From the NCBI RefSeq assembly GCF_000011305.1, contig NC_004369.1:1612001-1676000 (forward strand): a stretch of 64,000 nucleotides of DNA. The letters are read 5' to 3'. The notes under the pieces were generated by a model. It made no database searches. It saw only the letters and a list, made by a program, of their open reading frames with translations, and was not told the origin of the DNA. This stretch comes from Corynebacterium efficiens YS-314. Its GTDB lineage: Bacteria > Actinomycetota > Actinomycetes > Mycobacteriales > Mycobacteriaceae. This document shows positions 13,013 to 22,755 of this stretch, one piece after another (position 1 is the first letter of the stretch; the number at the start of each line of letters is the position of its first letter). The position numbers were made by a program, and so were the translations under genes.

Positions 13013-13272
13013 TCCATTGCGCCGACCTGGAACCTGTCAATCAATAGGCAGAAACCTGAGAAAATTGGCCCTGAGCTGCGCGTATATGGCGTTTATCCTC
13101 CTGTGTTATGCTGTAGATCCGTAGGTTTGAAAAGCCGGAAACAGCGATACCGCTCTCCCCGTGAACTCTCCGTGACCTCCCTGCGGAACACCCCAGACGG
13201 TACCCGTCCGCGCGCCGGCGATTTGAACATCCACACCCCGTTCAAGTTCACCAACCGGAAGGTCCACCGACC
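13013..13272 (+). promoter_or_regulatory. pyrG upstream region with candidate -10
   Basis: This 260-base gap has no coding frame of its own. A TATGCT hexamer at 13107-13112 is a plausible -10, giving a leader of roughly 160 bases before pyrG; no convincing -35 is seen. The leader shows no recognisable riboswitch or run of G/C of the kind used in firmicute CTP-responsive attenuation. Confidence 0.35.
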
Positions 13273-14952
13273 ATGTCCACCTCGCGCACCACCACAAACA
13301 ACAAGCGACACACCAAACATGTGTTCGTCACCGGGGGAGTCGTCTCCTCCCTGGGCAAGGGGCTGACCGCCGCCAGCCTCGGACAGCTGCTCATCGCCCG
13401 CGGGCTCAACGTCACCATGCAGAAGCTGGATCCCTACCTCAATGTCGACCCCGGCACCATGAACCCCTTCGAGCACGGTGAGGTCTTCGTCACCGAGGAT
13501 GGCGCGGAAACCGACCTGGATCTGGGACACTACGAACGCTTCCTCAACCGCAACCTCACCGCCAACGCCAACGTGACCACGGGCAAGGTCTATTCCACGG
13601 TCATCGCCCGGGAACGCCGGGGCGGGTACCTGGGTCGCACCGTGCAGGTCATCCCGCACATCACCGATGAGATCAAGGCCCGTATCCTCGCGATGGGGGA
13701 TCCGGATGAACACGGGGTGGTTCCCGATGTGGTGATCTCCGAGGTCGGGGGCACCGTGGGGGATATCGAATCCCAGCCGTTTCTCGAGGCCGCCCGCCAG
13801 GTCCGCCAGGAGATCGGGCGGGAGAACTGTTTCTTCATCCACTGCTCGCTGGTGCCCTACCTGGCCACCTCGGGCGAGTTGAAGACCAAACCCACCCAGC
13901 ACTCGGTCGCCGAGCTGCGCTCCATCGGTATCCTTCCGGATGCGCTCGTGCTGCGCTGTGACCGTGAGGTGCCGGAGGCCCTCAAGACCAAGATCGCCCT
14001 GATGTGTGATGTGGACACCGACGGTGTGGTGTCCTGCCCGGACTCCGAATCCATCTACACCATCCCCGAGACGCTCTACCACGAGCATCTGGACACCTTC
14101 CTCATTCGCCGGCTGGACCTGCCGTTCCGGGATGTGGACTGGACGGGGTGGCGTGACCTGTTGGACCGCGTCCACCACCCGGAGCGGGAGATCACCGTCG
14201 GTATCGTCGGCAAGTATGTGGACCTGCCGGATGCCTACCTCTCGGTCGTCGAGGCCATCCGCGCGGCGGGATACGCCCACCGCACCCGCACCCGGATCAC
14301 GTGGATAACCTCCGATGACTGCACCACCCCGGCAGGCGCGGCCACCGCACTGGGCGGGGTGGATGCCCTTGTCATCCCCGGTGGGTTCGGCGCCCGTGGC
14401 ATCGAGGGCAAGATCGCGGCGGTGACCTACGCGCGGGAACACCGCATCCCGCTGCTGGGACTGTGCCTGGGGCTGCAGTGCGTGGTCATCGAGGCCGCCC
14501 GCCAGGCCGGGTTGGAGCAGGCCACCTCCACCGAGTTCGATCCCGGTGCGGCCCAGCCGGTCATCTCCACGATGGCTGAGCAGCAGGCCGCGGTGTCCGG
14601 GCAGGCGGATCTGGGTGGTACCATGCGCCTGGGGTCCTACCCGGCGACACTGGAGCAGGGGTCGTTGGTCGCGCAGCTGTATGGCATCACGGAGGTCTCC
14701 GAGCGCCACCGCCACCGCTATGAGGTCAACAATGCCTACCGCACGCAGATCGGGCAGCGGTCCCCGTTGATCTTCTCAGGAACCTCACCGGATGGACACC
14801 TGGTCGAGTTCGTCGAATACGACCGCGCGGTCCACCCGTTCCTGGTGGCCACCCAGGCACACCCCGAGTACAAATCCCGGCCCACCCAGGCGCACCCGTT
14901 GTTCTCCGGGCTGGTGGCCGCCGCCCTCGCCGCCGCGGTCACCGATGCCTGA
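13273..14952 (+). CDS. pyrG: CTP synthase (glutamine-hydrolysing)
   Basis: The 559-aa enzyme aminates UTP to CTP using glutamine. The N-terminal synthetase domain carries [14 protein letters not shown] near residue 18 and the [20 protein letters not shown] block. The C-terminal class I amidotransferase domain has GGFG, the nucleophile elbow [10 protein letters not shown] near residue 395 and the distal HPE (AHPEYKSRP) near 535. A GGAAGG ribosome binding site lies about ten bases before the ATG. The Nudix gene follows within 40 bases but appears to have its own promoter. Confidence 0.97.
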   Translation: MSTSRTTTNNKRHTKHVFVTGGVVSSLGKGLTAASLGQLLIARGLNVTMQKLDPYLNVDPGTMNPFEHGEVFVTEDGAETDLDLGHYERFLNRNLTANANVTTGKVYSTVIARERRGGYLGRTVQVIPHITDEIKARILAMGDPDEHGVVPDVVISEVGGTVGDIESQPFLEAARQVRQEIGRENCFFIHCSLVPYLATSGELKTKPTQHSVAELRSIGILPDALVLRCDREVPEALKTKIALMCDVDTDGVVSCPDSESIYTIPETLYHEHLDTFLIRRLDLPFRDVDWTGWRDLLDRVHHPEREITVGIVGKYVDLPDAYLSVVEAIRAAGYAHRTRTRITWITSDDCTTPAGAATALGGVDALVIPGGFGARGIEGKIAAVTYAREHRIPLLGLCLGLQCVVIEAARQAGLEQATSTEFDPGAAQPVISTMAEQQAAVSGQADLGGTMRLGSYPATLEQGSLVAQLYGITEVSERHRHRYEVNNAYRTQIGQRSPLIFSGTSPDGHLVEFVEYDRAVHPFLVATQAHPEYKSRPTQAHPLFSGLVAAALAAAVTDA

Positions 14953-14976
14953 GCCACCCGTGTCCACCCCTGCCTC

Positions 14977-14982
14977 TACAAT
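14977..14982 (+). promoter_or_regulatory. -10 element of the Nudix-xerD promoter (near-leaderless)
   Basis: TACAAT lies nine bases before the ATG at 14992, so transcription would begin at or just before the start codon. This argues for the 14992 start rather than a GTG at 14983. Confidence 0.5.
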
Positions 14983-14991
14983 GTGGGAACT

Positions 14992-15651
14992 ATGACTACC
15001 GCAGGCACCCACGAGTTCACCGTCACCGATTCCGAGTTGCTCATCGAGTCCCCGATCCTGGCGGTCCGCAAGGACACGCTCATCATGCCGGGGGGCACCT
15101 CCTCCACCCGGGAGATCGTCGAACATTTCGGCGCGGTGGCGGTTGTCGCCTTCGACGGCGAGCAGATCGCCCTGGTGCGTCAGTACCGCCACTGCGTGCA
15201 GGAGCGTCTGTGGGAGCTGCCCGCGGGCCTGCTCGACATCGCCGATGAGGATGCACTCCTCGGTGCCCAGCGTGAACTGCTCGAGGAGGCAGGCCTGGAG
15301 GCGGGGCAGTGGTCGGTGCTCACCGACCTGATCACCTCACCCGGGTTCTGTGATGAGGCGGTGCGCGTCTACCTCGCCCGTGACCTGACGCAGAGCGAAC
15401 GGCCCGAGGCGCAGGGCAATGAGGAGGCGGATATGACCATGGAGTGGTTCCCGCTGACCGAGGCCCGTGACATGATCTTCGCCGGTGAGATCGCCAACTC
15501 GATCGCCATCGCCGGGATCCTGGCCGCCGACGCCGTCATTGCCGGGCGCGTTGAGGCGCGGGGGACCGATGCGCCGTTCCGGTACCGGCCGACCGCGCTG
15601 GCGGAGCGTCGCAAAGCAGACGGGATCGTGCCGGACATGAAGAAGCTGTGA
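14992..15651 (+). CDS. Nudix hydrolase, ADP-ribose pyrophosphatase type
   Basis: The 219-aa product contains a Nudix box of the ADP-ribose pyrophosphatase subfamily: ELPAGLLD followed by REL-EEAGL near residues 72-98, with one extra residue between the glycine and the first acidic position. The upstream [21 protein letters not shown] is characteristic of ADPRase-type enzymes. Expected reaction: ADP-ribose to AMP plus ribose 5-phosphate. Its stop overlaps the xerD start (GTGA). Confidence 0.88.
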
Positions 15652-16562
15652 GGGTCCGGGACCTCGCGCGCACCTGGCTGACGCATCTGGCGGTGGAACG
15701 CGGTCTGTCCAGCAACACGCTGAGCAGCTACCGCCGTGACATCGAGCGGTACTGCGACTGGTTGGAGGCCGCGCGGATCGGGGATATCTCCGAGATCGCC
15801 ACCGCCACCGTCGAGGCGTATGTGATGGATCTGCGCCGTGGCGTCGACGGCCGGGCTCCACTGTCGGCCTCCTCCGCCGGACGCGCCCTCATCGTCGTGC
15901 GCGGACTGCACAAATTCGCCCTCGCCGAGGGCCTGGTGGGCGTCGACGTCGCCGCTGACGTCTCCCCACCGTCGACCGGTCGCCACCTGCCGGACACGCT
16001 CAGCGTGCCTGAGGTGGAAACGCTTATCGACGCCATCCCCACCTCCGACATCGCCACCCCCGTCGACATCCGTGACCGCGCCCTGCTTGAGGTCCTCTAC
16101 GGCACCGGCGCACGCATCTCGGAGGCGGTCGGCCTCATGGTCGATGATGTCACCCACACCCCCGAGGTCCTGCGGATCACGGGTAAGGGCTCGAAACAAC
16201 GAATGGTGCCCTACGGGTCCATGGCACGCGCCGCGGTGGATGACTACCTCGTGCGGGCCCGGCCCGCCCTGAGCAAGGGCAGAACCCCCGTGCTGTTTCT
16301 CAACCAGCGCGGGGGACCGCTGTCGCGGCAGTCCGCCTGGGCGGCCCTGAAGAAGGCCGCCGGGCGCGCCGGGATCGCCAAGGACATCTCACCGCACACC
16401 CTGCGGCATTCCTTCGCCACCCATCTGCTGGAGGGTGGTGCCGATGTGCGGGTGGTCCAGGAACTGCTGGGGCATTCCTCGGTGACCACCACGCAGATCT
16501 ACACCCATGTCACCGCGGAGAATCTCCGCCAGGTGTGGAGGTCGGCGCATCCCCGGGCCTGA
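15648..16562 (+). CDS. xerD: Site-specific tyrosine recombinase XerD
   Basis: At 304 aa this is full length. An N-terminal SAM-like core-binding domain ([23 protein letters not shown]) precedes the catalytic domain with Arg in [12 protein letters not shown], the [19 protein letters not shown] block, the [13 protein letters not shown] block and the nucleophile Tyr in IYTH. It resolves chromosome dimers at dif with a second recombinase or alone. The GTG start overlaps the Nudix stop by four bases. Linkage to parA and scpA/scpB groups chromosome-maintenance genes. Confidence 0.95.
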
Positions 16563-16885
16563 GGCCCCTGTCAAGTGCTGAATGCTGACTGTCGCGGCAT
16601 CACAGACGCGGAAACCGACACCGCCCCGGGGTGGAGGGGCCGGTGCGACGGGAGTCGGAACATTATTGGTCAAGTTTATGATCTTGACATATGTCGGATG
16701 TGTGACACCTTCGGCGTGTGCGGTGTGTGGATGGCGAAACGGGCGATATCGTGCATGTAAGGTGGTCACCATGGTTAATGACAGGGTGGTGATTCACTGG
16801 CGGTCGGCACTCTGTCAGCACTGGGAGAGGCCGGATATGACGCGGCGTGGGCCAGCGGTAGGGCACAGAAGTCAAGGAAGAAGGT
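16563..16885. other. Intergenic region between xerD and parA
   Basis: No gene is supported in this gap of about 320 bases. It holds a possible xerD terminator (CACCG-CCCC at 16619-16627 pairing with GGGG-C-CGGTG at 16636-16645). It also has a perfect 10-base palindrome GACATATGTC at 16686-16695, which could be an operator. I find no pair of promoter hexamers with standard spacing. Confidence 0.5.
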
Positions 16886-16891
16886 TTGACT

Positions 16892-17767
16892 GTGAGTGAT
16901 TCGGGGAAGAATGGCGCTTCTGAGGGTGCAGTGGGCCTGACCGGTCGGCCCCTACGCGAGTTGCCCGAGCCCGCCCCCCTGGACAGGCACGGCCCGGCAA
17001 CGATCATCGCCATGGCCAACCAGAAGGGCGGGGTGGGCAAGACCACCTCCACCATCAACCTGGGGGCCTGTCTCGCCGAGGCCGGTCGTAAGGTGCTGCT
17101 GGTCGACCTCGACCCCCAGGGTGCGCTCACCGCGGGCATCGGCGTGCATTACGACGATGTGGATCTGACCATCTACGACGTGATGATCGACAACAACATC
17201 ACCGTCCATCAGGCCATCCACCACACCGGTGTGCCGGGTCTGGATGTGGTCCCCGCCAACATCGACCTCTCCGCCGCGGAGATCCAGCTGGTCAATGAGG
17301 TCGGGCGCGAACAGGTGCTCGCCCGGGCCCTCCGTCCGGTGATGAAGGAGTATGACTTCATCATCCTCGACTGCCAGCCCTCCCTGGGATTGCTCACCGT
17401 CAATGCACTCGCCTGCGCCCACGGCGTGCTCATCCCCATGGAGTGCGAGTACTTCTCCCTGCGTGGTCTGGCCCTGCTCACCGACACGGTGGAGAAGGTC
17501 GCCGACCGGCTCAACTTCGACCTGGAGATCCTCGGGATCCTGGTCACCATGTTCGACCGGCGCACCTCCCACGCCCGTGAGGTGATGTCACGGGTGGTGG
17601 AGGTCTTCGATGACAAGGTCTTCGACACCGTGATCACCCGCACCGTCCGTTTCCCGGAGACCTCGGTGGCCGGTGAGCCGATCACCACCTGGGCACCGTC
17701 CTCCCAGGGGGCCGAGCAGTACCGGAACCTGGCCAGGGAAGTCATTGCCCGCACCGCCAACCGATAG
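16892..17767 (+). CDS. ParA-family ATPase (Soj-like, SMC-ScpAB linked)
   Basis: From the GTG at 16892, which has AAGGAAGAAGG seven bases upstream, the product is 291 aa; a TTG at 16886 would abut the ribosome binding site and is less likely. After a disordered N-terminus of about 40 residues comes the deviant Walker A NQKGGVGKTTSTINL, Walker A' LVDLDPQGALT and Walker B FIILDCQPSLG. This is the second, ParB-unlinked ParA of actinobacteria that precedes scpA (the Rv1708-like position). A role in chromosome organisation is inferred. Confidence 0.9.
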   Translation: MSDSGKNGASEGAVGLTGRPLRELPEPAPLDRHGPATIIAMANQKGGVGKTTSTINLGACLAEAGRKVLLVDLDPQGALTAGIGVHYDDVDLTIYDVMIDNNITVHQAIHHTGVPGLDVVPANIDLSAAEIQLVNEVGREQVLARALRPVMKEYDFIILDCQPSLGLLTVNALACAHGVLIPMECEYFSLRGLALLTDTVEKVADRLNFDLEILGILVTMFDRRTSHAREVMSRVVEVFDDKVFDTVITRTVRFPETSVAGEPITTWAPSSQGAEQYRNLAREVIARTANR

Positions 17768-18569
17768 AACTGGGGGCGGTGCCCAGGCTGCCGGTTTCCG
17801 GGTTCGACTGTCCAACTTCGAGGGCCCCTTCGATCTGCTGCTGCAGCTGATCACCAGGAAGAAACTCGATGTCACCGAGGTGGCATTGTCCGAGGTCACC
17901 GATGAGTTCATCGCCTATACCCGCACACTCGACCAGGGCCGGGACCTGGATGAGGTCACCGAGTTCCTGGTTGTCGCCGCGACCCTGCTGGATCTCAAGA
18001 CCGCGAGGCTGCTGCCCCGGGGCCAGGTCACCGATGAGGAGGACCTCGCCCTGCTGGAGGTCCGCGATCTGCTGTTCGCGCGCCTGTTGCAGTACCGCGC
18101 CTACAAACAGGTCGCGGAGCTCTTCGCCCGGTGGCAACGTGAGGCCCGGAGGCGGTACCCGCGGGCGGTGGCACTGGAACCGCAGTTCGCCAACCTGCTG
18201 CCACCGGTTACCCTCGGGCACACCGCGGAGAGTTTCGGGGAACTGGCCGCCGTGGTGTTCCGCCCCCGGCCACCGAAGACGGTGTCCACCGACCACGTCC
18301 ACCGGGTGGCGGTCTCCGTCCCGGAGCAGGCAGGCAGGATCCTGGACACCCTCAGGCTCGCCGGTGTGGACCAGTTCCTGTCCTTCCAGCGGCTGACCCG
18401 TGACTGCACCGCCTCCATGGAGATCATCGGCCGGTTCCTCGCCCTCCTCGAGCTGTACAAGGCCCGCGCGGTGGAGACCGAGCAGGCCGAACCGCTCGGT
18501 GACCTGCGGGTGGCCTGGACCGGTGTGGAGGTCGACGCGGCGGTGGTGGCTGCCCGGAACTGGGAATAA
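17745..18569 (+). CDS. scpA: Segregation and condensation protein ScpA
   Basis: The kleisin subunit of the SMC-ScpAB complex, recognised by VRLSNFEGPFDLLLQLITRKKLDVTEVALSEVTDEFI near the start and by the C-terminal winged-helix region with MEIIGRFLALLELYKARAVE. The start is uncertain. No ATG or GTG exists between the parA stop and the first conserved residues, so the gene must start inside parA: at TTG 17745 (AGGGAAG four bases upstream, 274 aa) or at GTG 17673 (298 aa). A 23-base overlap with parA implies coupling. Confidence 0.88.
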   Translation: MPAPPTDRTGGGAQAAGFRVRLSNFEGPFDLLLQLITRKKLDVTEVALSEVTDEFIAYTRTLDQGRDLDEVTEFLVVAATLLDLKTARLLPRGQVTDEEDLALLEVRDLLFARLLQYRAYKQVAELFARWQREARRRYPRAVALEPQFANLLPPVTLGHTAESFGELAAVVFRPRPPKTVSTDHVHRVAVSVPEQAGRILDTLRLAGVDQFLSFQRLTRDCTASMEIIGRFLALLELYKARAVETEQAEPLGDLRVAWTGVEVDAAVVAARNWE

Positions 18570-18607
18570 CCCCGCGTGCGGCCCCGGTCGGGGCAACGCG
18601 CGGGGTT
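18568..18607. terminator. Bidirectional terminator between scpA and the GNAT gene
   Basis: AACCCCGCG (18568-18576) pairs with CGCGGGGTT (18599-18607), enclosing a second small stem GCCCC/GGGGC. It sits between converging genes and could stop both. Confidence 0.6.
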
Positions 18608-18619
18608 GGTGATGGTGGG

Positions 18620-19183
18620 TCAGGGGCGGTTGATGAGGAAGTTGAGGGTGTCCTCGTCCAGGTCCCGGTCGGCGTAGATGCGCACGTCCGGTTCCTCGGG
18701 GTTGTGCTCCGTGCCGATGCGCCTGCCCTCCCACACCGGTTTCAGTCCGAGCTTCTCCAGGATGCGGAAGGAGGCCGGGTGGTTGGTGGTCACGCGGGCG
18801 GTGAGGGGGAGTGTCGGATCGATCCGCTTGATGGCGTTCAGTGCCGCGGTGGAGATCTCCGAGGCGTACCCGTTGCCCCACAGATCAGGGCGCAGGCGGT
18901 ATTTGAGGTCCCACACCTTCCCGTCGACAAGCTCAACGCCGCCGACCCCGACAAACTCGGAGGGGCGATCGCGCAGGTAGACACCCCACGGCCCGATGTC
19001 CTTCTGCTGCCAGCTGCTGTAGGTGCGCTTGATCAGCTCCCGGGTCTCCTTGGGATCCGTGTGGCGGGCCTGGGGACGGTGGCCCCACACCCGGTTGTCC
19101 GAATAGATCTGGTGGGTTTCATCCTCAAGTTCCACGGTGAGGGGAACGAGGATCAGTCGGTCTGTGCGTGTGATGGTAGCCAT
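18620..19183 (-). CDS. GNAT-family N-acetyltransferase (RimJ/RimL type)
   Basis: The product is 187 aa from the ATG at 19183. It begins MATITRTDRLILVPLT, typical of the RimJ/RimL-like group, and has the acetyl-CoA binding region DLWGNGYASEISTAALNAI and the C-terminal NHPASFRILEKLGLK. The chosen start is supported by a TACCAT -10 element six bases upstream (19190-19195); an ATG six codons further up lacks this. Substrate is unknown. It interrupts the scpA-scpB pairing together with the sulfurtransferase. Confidence 0.85.
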   Translation of the reverse strand: MATITRTDRLILVPLTVELEDETHQIYSDNRVWGHRPQARHTDPKETRELIKRTYSSWQQKDIGPWGVYLRDRPSEFVGVGGVELVDGKVWDLKYRLRPDLWGNGYASEISTAALNAIKRIDPTLPLTARVTTNHPASFRILEKLGLKPVWEGRRIGTEHNPEEPDVRIYADRDLDEDTLNFLINRP

Positions 19184-19189
19184 GGGGGA

Positions 19190-19230
19190 ATGGTAGACCA
19201 TGAAACACCCACAATGTGAAGCAAGTCACG
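19190..19230 (-). promoter_or_regulatory. Leaderless promoter of the GNAT gene with GlxR-like site
   Basis: On the minus strand TACCAT (19190-19195) ends six bases before the ATG. TGTGAAGCAAGTCACG at 19215-19230 fits the TGTGA-N6-TCAC form of GlxR, the corynebacterial cAMP-responsive regulator, and would cover about -32 to -47. A second inverted repeat, GTGACCTG/CAGGTCAC, lies at 19245-19252 and 19270-19277. Confidence 0.4.
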
Positions 19231-19491
19231 AAATATATGAAGTTGTGACCTGTACTTCTGGGGAAATCGCAGGTCACTCGGCGGCGACTCTCCCGAACCA
19301 TCTCTGAACGGGGCGCGGACGGGGTGTGCGGGTCAACCTCATGATCACCCCCGCCGGCGGGGTGGATGCCCCGGATAGCCAAGGTTGCAAACCTCGACTT
19401 GGCCCCACCGTGGCCTGATTGGGGCCCGATGGGCACCCGTCCACCCCCGGGAACCACACTCCCCGCTCCACATTTTCCCGGGTGCAACCGC

Positions 19492-19497
19492 TATGAT
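19492..19497 (+). promoter_or_regulatory. -10 element of the sulfurtransferase gene
   Basis: TATGAT ends eight bases before the ATG at 19506, again suggesting a leaderless or nearly leaderless transcript. The rest of the divergent region (19231-19491) holds a GC-rich palindrome CACCCCCGCCGGCGGGGTG at 19346-19364 and no gene. Confidence 0.45.
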
Positions 19498-19505
19498 CAC
19501 TGGTT

Positions 19506-20363
19506 ATGACTTCTGTTCAGGAATCCTCGAGCGAAACCGCCTACCCGGCCTTTCCGGCTGGTCCTGTCGTCTCCGTCGACTGGCTGGCCGCCCACCTCAA
19601 TGATGACAACCTGGTGGTGCTGTGCGCGTCGATGGGGGCCCCGGAGCCCTCCCGCGCCGCGGGCATCCCGGGCGCCTTCCTGGCCGATCTCGATGCGGAC
19701 TTCTCCGATCAGAGCTCCCCGCTGCCCCACACCGTGCCCGCCGATGTGCAGGCACTGCTCGAAGGGTATGGCATCAGCGATGACACCACCGTGGTGGTCT
19801 ATGACCGCCACGGACTGATGGTCGCCCCACGGGTGTGGTGGCTGCTGCGCATCGCGGGCCTGGACAACATCGGTGTACTCAACGGCGGTCTGCCGGCCTG
19901 GACGGCGGCGGGGCACCCCACCGCGCCACTGTCCACCCCGACCGGTGGCGGGCGCATCACCGCGGCCCCCAACCACGACCTCCTCGTCGGCATCGAGGGC
20001 GTGGAGAAGGCACTGGCGCGCTCCAACCGGGTGGTCGTCGACGCCCGCAGCGCCAAGCGTTTCGCCGGTGTGGACCCCGAGCCGCGTAAGGGGCTGCAGC
20101 GCGGGCACATCCCGGGCAGTGTGAGCCTGCCCTACACCGAGATAGCCGATGAACAGGGTTTCCTGCGTCCCGTCGGGGAGTTGCAGGAGCTCTTCCGCGA
20201 GGTGACCGATGGGGCCACCTCACTGGTGTTCAGCTGCGGGTCGGGTGTCACCGCGTGCGTGGATGCCTTCGCCGCGGTGGTGGCCGGGTGTGGGGATGTG
20301 GTGGTCTATGACGGCTCCTGGAGTCAGTGGGGTGACCCGGAGAACCAGCAGCCGATCGCCTGA
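19506..20363 (+). CDS. Thiosulfate/3-mercaptopyruvate sulfurtransferase (tandem rhodanese)
   Basis: The 285-aa product has two rhodanese domains. The N-terminal one (residues 22-130) is inactive in form; the C-terminal one carries the conserved VVDARSAKRFAG, the HIPGSVSLPY signature and the persulfide cysteine loop SCGSGVTA near residue 241. The CGSGVTA loop is the mercaptopyruvate-type sequence (CGxGVTA). It moves sulfane sulfur to cyanide or thiols in the cytoplasm. Confidence 0.9.
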   Translation: MTSVQESSSETAYPAFPAGPVVSVDWLAAHLNDDNLVVLCASMGAPEPSRAAGIPGAFLADLDADFSDQSSPLPHTVPADVQALLEGYGISDDTTVVVYDRHGLMVAPRVWWLLRIAGLDNIGVLNGGLPAWTAAGHPTAPLSTPTGGGRITAAPNHDLLVGIEGVEKALARSNRVVVDARSAKRFAGVDPEPRKGLQRGHIPGSVSLPYTEIADEQGFLRPVGELQELFREVTDGATSLVFSCGSGVTACVDAFAAVVAGCGDVVVYDGSWSQWGDPENQQPIA

Positions 20364-20381
20364 TCAGACCCTCCGGCCGGT

Positions 20382-20387
20382 TACACT
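20382..20387 (+). promoter_or_regulatory. -10 element of scpB (leaderless type)
   Basis: TACACT ends eight bases before the scpB ATG at 20396, 19 bases after the sulfurtransferase stop. scpB may thus be transcribed on its own in addition to read-through. Confidence 0.4.
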
Positions 20388-20395
20388 CTCCGACC

Positions 20396-20959
20396 ATGAC
20401 AGATACCCCCGGGTTACCGCTCATCTCCCAGGCACGCTCCCGCATCGAATCGATCCTGCTGGTGGTGGATACTCCCGTCCCCGCATCCACGCTGGCTGCC
20501 GCGGTCGGGATGGACACCGCCGGCGTGGAGGCGATCCTCACCGAGATCGCCGGGGAGTTCACCCGGCGGGGCAGTGGGTTTGATCTGCGGGAGGCCGACG
20601 GCGGGTGGCGCCTGTACACCCGCCCCGACAACGCCGCGGTCGTCGAGGCGTTGCTTCTCGACGGCGCCCAGTCCCGCCTCTCCCGCGCCGCCCTGGAGAC
20701 CCTGGCCGTGGTCGCCTACCGCCAGCCGGTGACCCGTTCGCAGATCTCGGCGGTGCGTGGTGTCAACGTCGACGGTGTCATGCGCACCCTGCAGATGCGG
20801 GGCCTGGTCGCCGAGGTGGATGTCGAACCCGCCACCGGTGCCCACCGTTACGCCACCACGGCCCTGTTCCTGGAGCTGCTGGGCATCGACTCCCTCGACC
20901 GCCTGCCGGACCTGGCGCCGCTGCTGCCGGACGTCGACAGCATCGACGAGGCGTTCTAG
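20396..20959 (+). CDS. scpB: Segregation and condensation protein ScpB
   Basis: The product is 187 aa, the usual ScpB length. It has two winged-helix domains; the diagnostic stretch is RLSRAALETLAVVAYRQPVTRSQISAVRGVNVDGVMRTL near residues 95-135. It binds ScpA as a dimer in the SMC condensin. It is separated from scpA by two unrelated genes, an arrangement also known in C. glutamicum. Confidence 0.93.
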   Translation: MTDTPGLPLISQARSRIESILLVVDTPVPASTLAAAVGMDTAGVEAILTEIAGEFTRRGSGFDLREADGGWRLYTRPDNAAVVEALLLDGAQSRLSRAALETLAVVAYRQPVTRSQISAVRGVNVDGVMRTLQMRGLVAEVDVEPATGAHRYATTALFLELLGIDSLDRLPDLAPLLPDVDSIDEAF

Positions 20960-21058
20960 ACTCCGTCGCACCAGGCCAAGTGGCGTTCGCCCCGGTTGAT
21001 CCGGTAGAATGCCAGGGATTCAACTTCATACGCTCTACCTAGATTAAGGACACGTAAC

Positions 21059-22048
21059 GTGACCCCACCCGCTCGCCGTGATGGCACACCGGACAAGAAG
21101 CAGCAGAGCAACCGCTCTTCTGGCGGCTTCAGGTCCAAGTCCCGTGGCTACAAGCCCGGTTCCAACAAACCGACCACCCGTCAGAACCAGCAGGCGCAGA
21201 AAAAGGATGAGATTCTCCTCTCCAACGCGAAACCTGCCAGAAAACAACACGTACAGAAAAGCTCCCAGAACTCAGGCGATGACTGGTCGCAGGGTTTCCT
21301 CAACCGTAATTCCGGTGAGGGTATCCGTCTGCAGAAGGTGCTCGCGCAGGCCGGTGTGGCCTCGCGTCGGCATGCGGAGATCCTCATCGACAACGGCCGC
21401 GTCGAGGTCAACGGCAGGATCGTGACCACCCAGGGCACCCGCGTCAACCCCAACAGCGACGTCATCCGCGTCGATGGTGTGCGCATCAACATCAACGAGG
21501 ACCTCGAGTACTTCGTGCTCAACAAGCCCCGGGGCATGCACTCGACCATGAGTGATGACCTCGGTCGCCCGTGTGTGGGTGATCTGGTCAGTGAGAAGAC
21601 CGCCTCCGGGCAGCGCCTGTTCCACGTCGGTCGACTCGACGCCGACACCGAGGGCCTGCTCCTGCTCACCAACGACGGTGAGCTGGCCAACCGCCTCATG
21701 CACCCGAAGTACGAGGTCCGCAAGACCTACCTGGCCACCGTGCGCGGCGAGGCGGGACCCAACCTGGTCACCACCCTGCGCAAGGGCATCGAGCTGGAGG
21801 ACGGCCCCGCCAAGGCCGACTACGTCCAGATCATCGACACCTTCCAGGGCAAGTCCCTGATCCGCCTGGAGATCCACGAGGGCCGCAAGCACATCGTGCG
21901 CCGCATGCTCGATGAGGCCGGTTTCCCCGTCGAGCGTCTGGTGCGCACCAAGCTGCACACCGTCCAGCTGGGTGAGCAGAAGCCGGGTTCCCTGCGCGCC
22001 CTCAACGCCTCCGAACTGGCCAGCCTGTACAAGGTGGTCGAGCTGTGA
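21059..22048 (+). CDS. rluB: Ribosomal large subunit pseudouridine synthase B
   Basis: The 329-aa product starts with a basic, Gln/Ser/Lys-rich extension of about 75 residues. An S4 domain follows (IRLQKVLAQAGVASRRHAEILIDNGRVEVNG), then the RsuA/RluB catalytic domain with the catalytic aspartate in GRLDADTEGLLLLTNDG near residue 205. Expected target is U2605-equivalent of 23S rRNA. The GTG start has AAGGA nine bases upstream. The stop overlaps cmk by four bases, making rluB-cmk-der a coupled operon. Confidence 0.94.
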   Translation: MTPPARRDGTPDKKQQSNRSSGGFRSKSRGYKPGSNKPTTRQNQQAQKKDEILLSNAKPARKQHVQKSSQNSGDDWSQGFLNRNSGEGIRLQKVLAQAGVASRRHAEILIDNGRVEVNGRIVTTQGTRVNPNSDVIRVDGVRININEDLEYFVLNKPRGMHSTMSDDLGRPCVGDLVSEKTASGQRLFHVGRLDADTEGLLLLTNDGELANRLMHPKYEVRKTYLATVRGEAGPNLVTTLRKGIELEDGPAKADYVQIIDTFQGKSLIRLEIHEGRKHIVRRMLDEAGFPVERLVRTKLHTVQLGEQKPGSLRALNASELASLYKVVEL

Positions 22049-22755
22049 CAGAGATTTCCAACATGCCCGATGGTGGTCTGATCATCGCCATTGACGGCCC
22101 CTCCGGCACGGGGAAGTCCACCACCTCGCGTGCGCTGGCCACCCGCCTCAACGCCAAGTACCTGGACACCGGCGCGATGTACCGCGTGGCCACCCTGCAT
22201 GTGCTCAACCAGGGCATCGACCCGGCTGACACCGACGCCGTGATCACCGCCACCGCGGCCCTGCCGCTGGCGATCTCCGATGATCCCTCCTCCACCGAGG
22301 TGCTGCTGGCCGGGGTGGATGTGCAGACTGAGATCCGTGGCCCTGAGGTCACCTCACATGTCTCCGCGGTCTCCGCCATCCCCGAGGTGCGCGATAACCT
22401 GGTGAACCTGCAGCGCGCCCTGGCCGACCGCGCCCACCGCTGCGTGGTCGAGGGCCGTGACATCGGAACCGTCGTGCTTGTCGACGCCCCCGTCAAGGCC
22501 TACCTCACCGCCTCCCCGGAGGTGCGCGCGCAGCGCCGTTACGACCAGGACACGGCAGCCGGCCGTGCCGCCGACTTCGATGAGGTGCTCGCGGCCGTCG
22601 TCAAGCGCGATGAGCTGGACTCCACCCGGGCGGCGTCCCCGCTGAAGCCGGCGGAGGACGCCCACATCATCGACACCTCCGCAATGACCATGGATGAGGT
22701 CCTGACCCATCTGATCCAGTTGACTGAAGCCTCCGCTGAAAGGAGCAACCAGTGA
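22045..22755 (+). CDS. cmk: Cytidylate kinase
   Basis: The 236-aa product converts CMP/dCMP to the diphosphate. The P-loop [17 protein letters not shown] lies at residues 15-31, the [13 protein letters not shown] block binds the nucleoside, and [12 protein letters not shown] near residue 132 is characteristic. The lid region RAQRRYDQD is present. It is coupled to rluB and der by four-base overlaps. Confidence 0.96.
   Translation: MTEISNMPDGGLIIAIDGPSGTGKSTTSRALATRLNAKYLDTGAMYRVATLHVLNQGIDPADTDAVITATAALPLAISDDPSSTEVLLAGVDVQTEIRGPEVTSHVSAVSAIPEVRDNLVNLQRALADRAHRCVVEGRDIGTVVLVDAPVKAYLTASPEVRAQRRYDQDTAAGRAADFDEVLAAVVKRDELDSTRAASPLKPAEDAHIIDTSAMTMDEVLTHLIQLTEASAERSNQ

Noticed and set aside
13013..13272. 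Riboswitch or CTP attenuator before pyrG
   Set aside because: I find no known riboswitch consensus and no terminator/antiterminator pair; only a candidate -10 is left.
13093..14715. 540-codon minus-strand open frame opposite pyrG
   Set aside because: CTP synthase is unmistakable on the plus strand; the antisense frame has no conserved features.
16582..16899. 105-codon open frame between xerD and parA
   Set aside because: No ribosome binding site or protein-like composition, and it overlaps a hairpin and the parA start.
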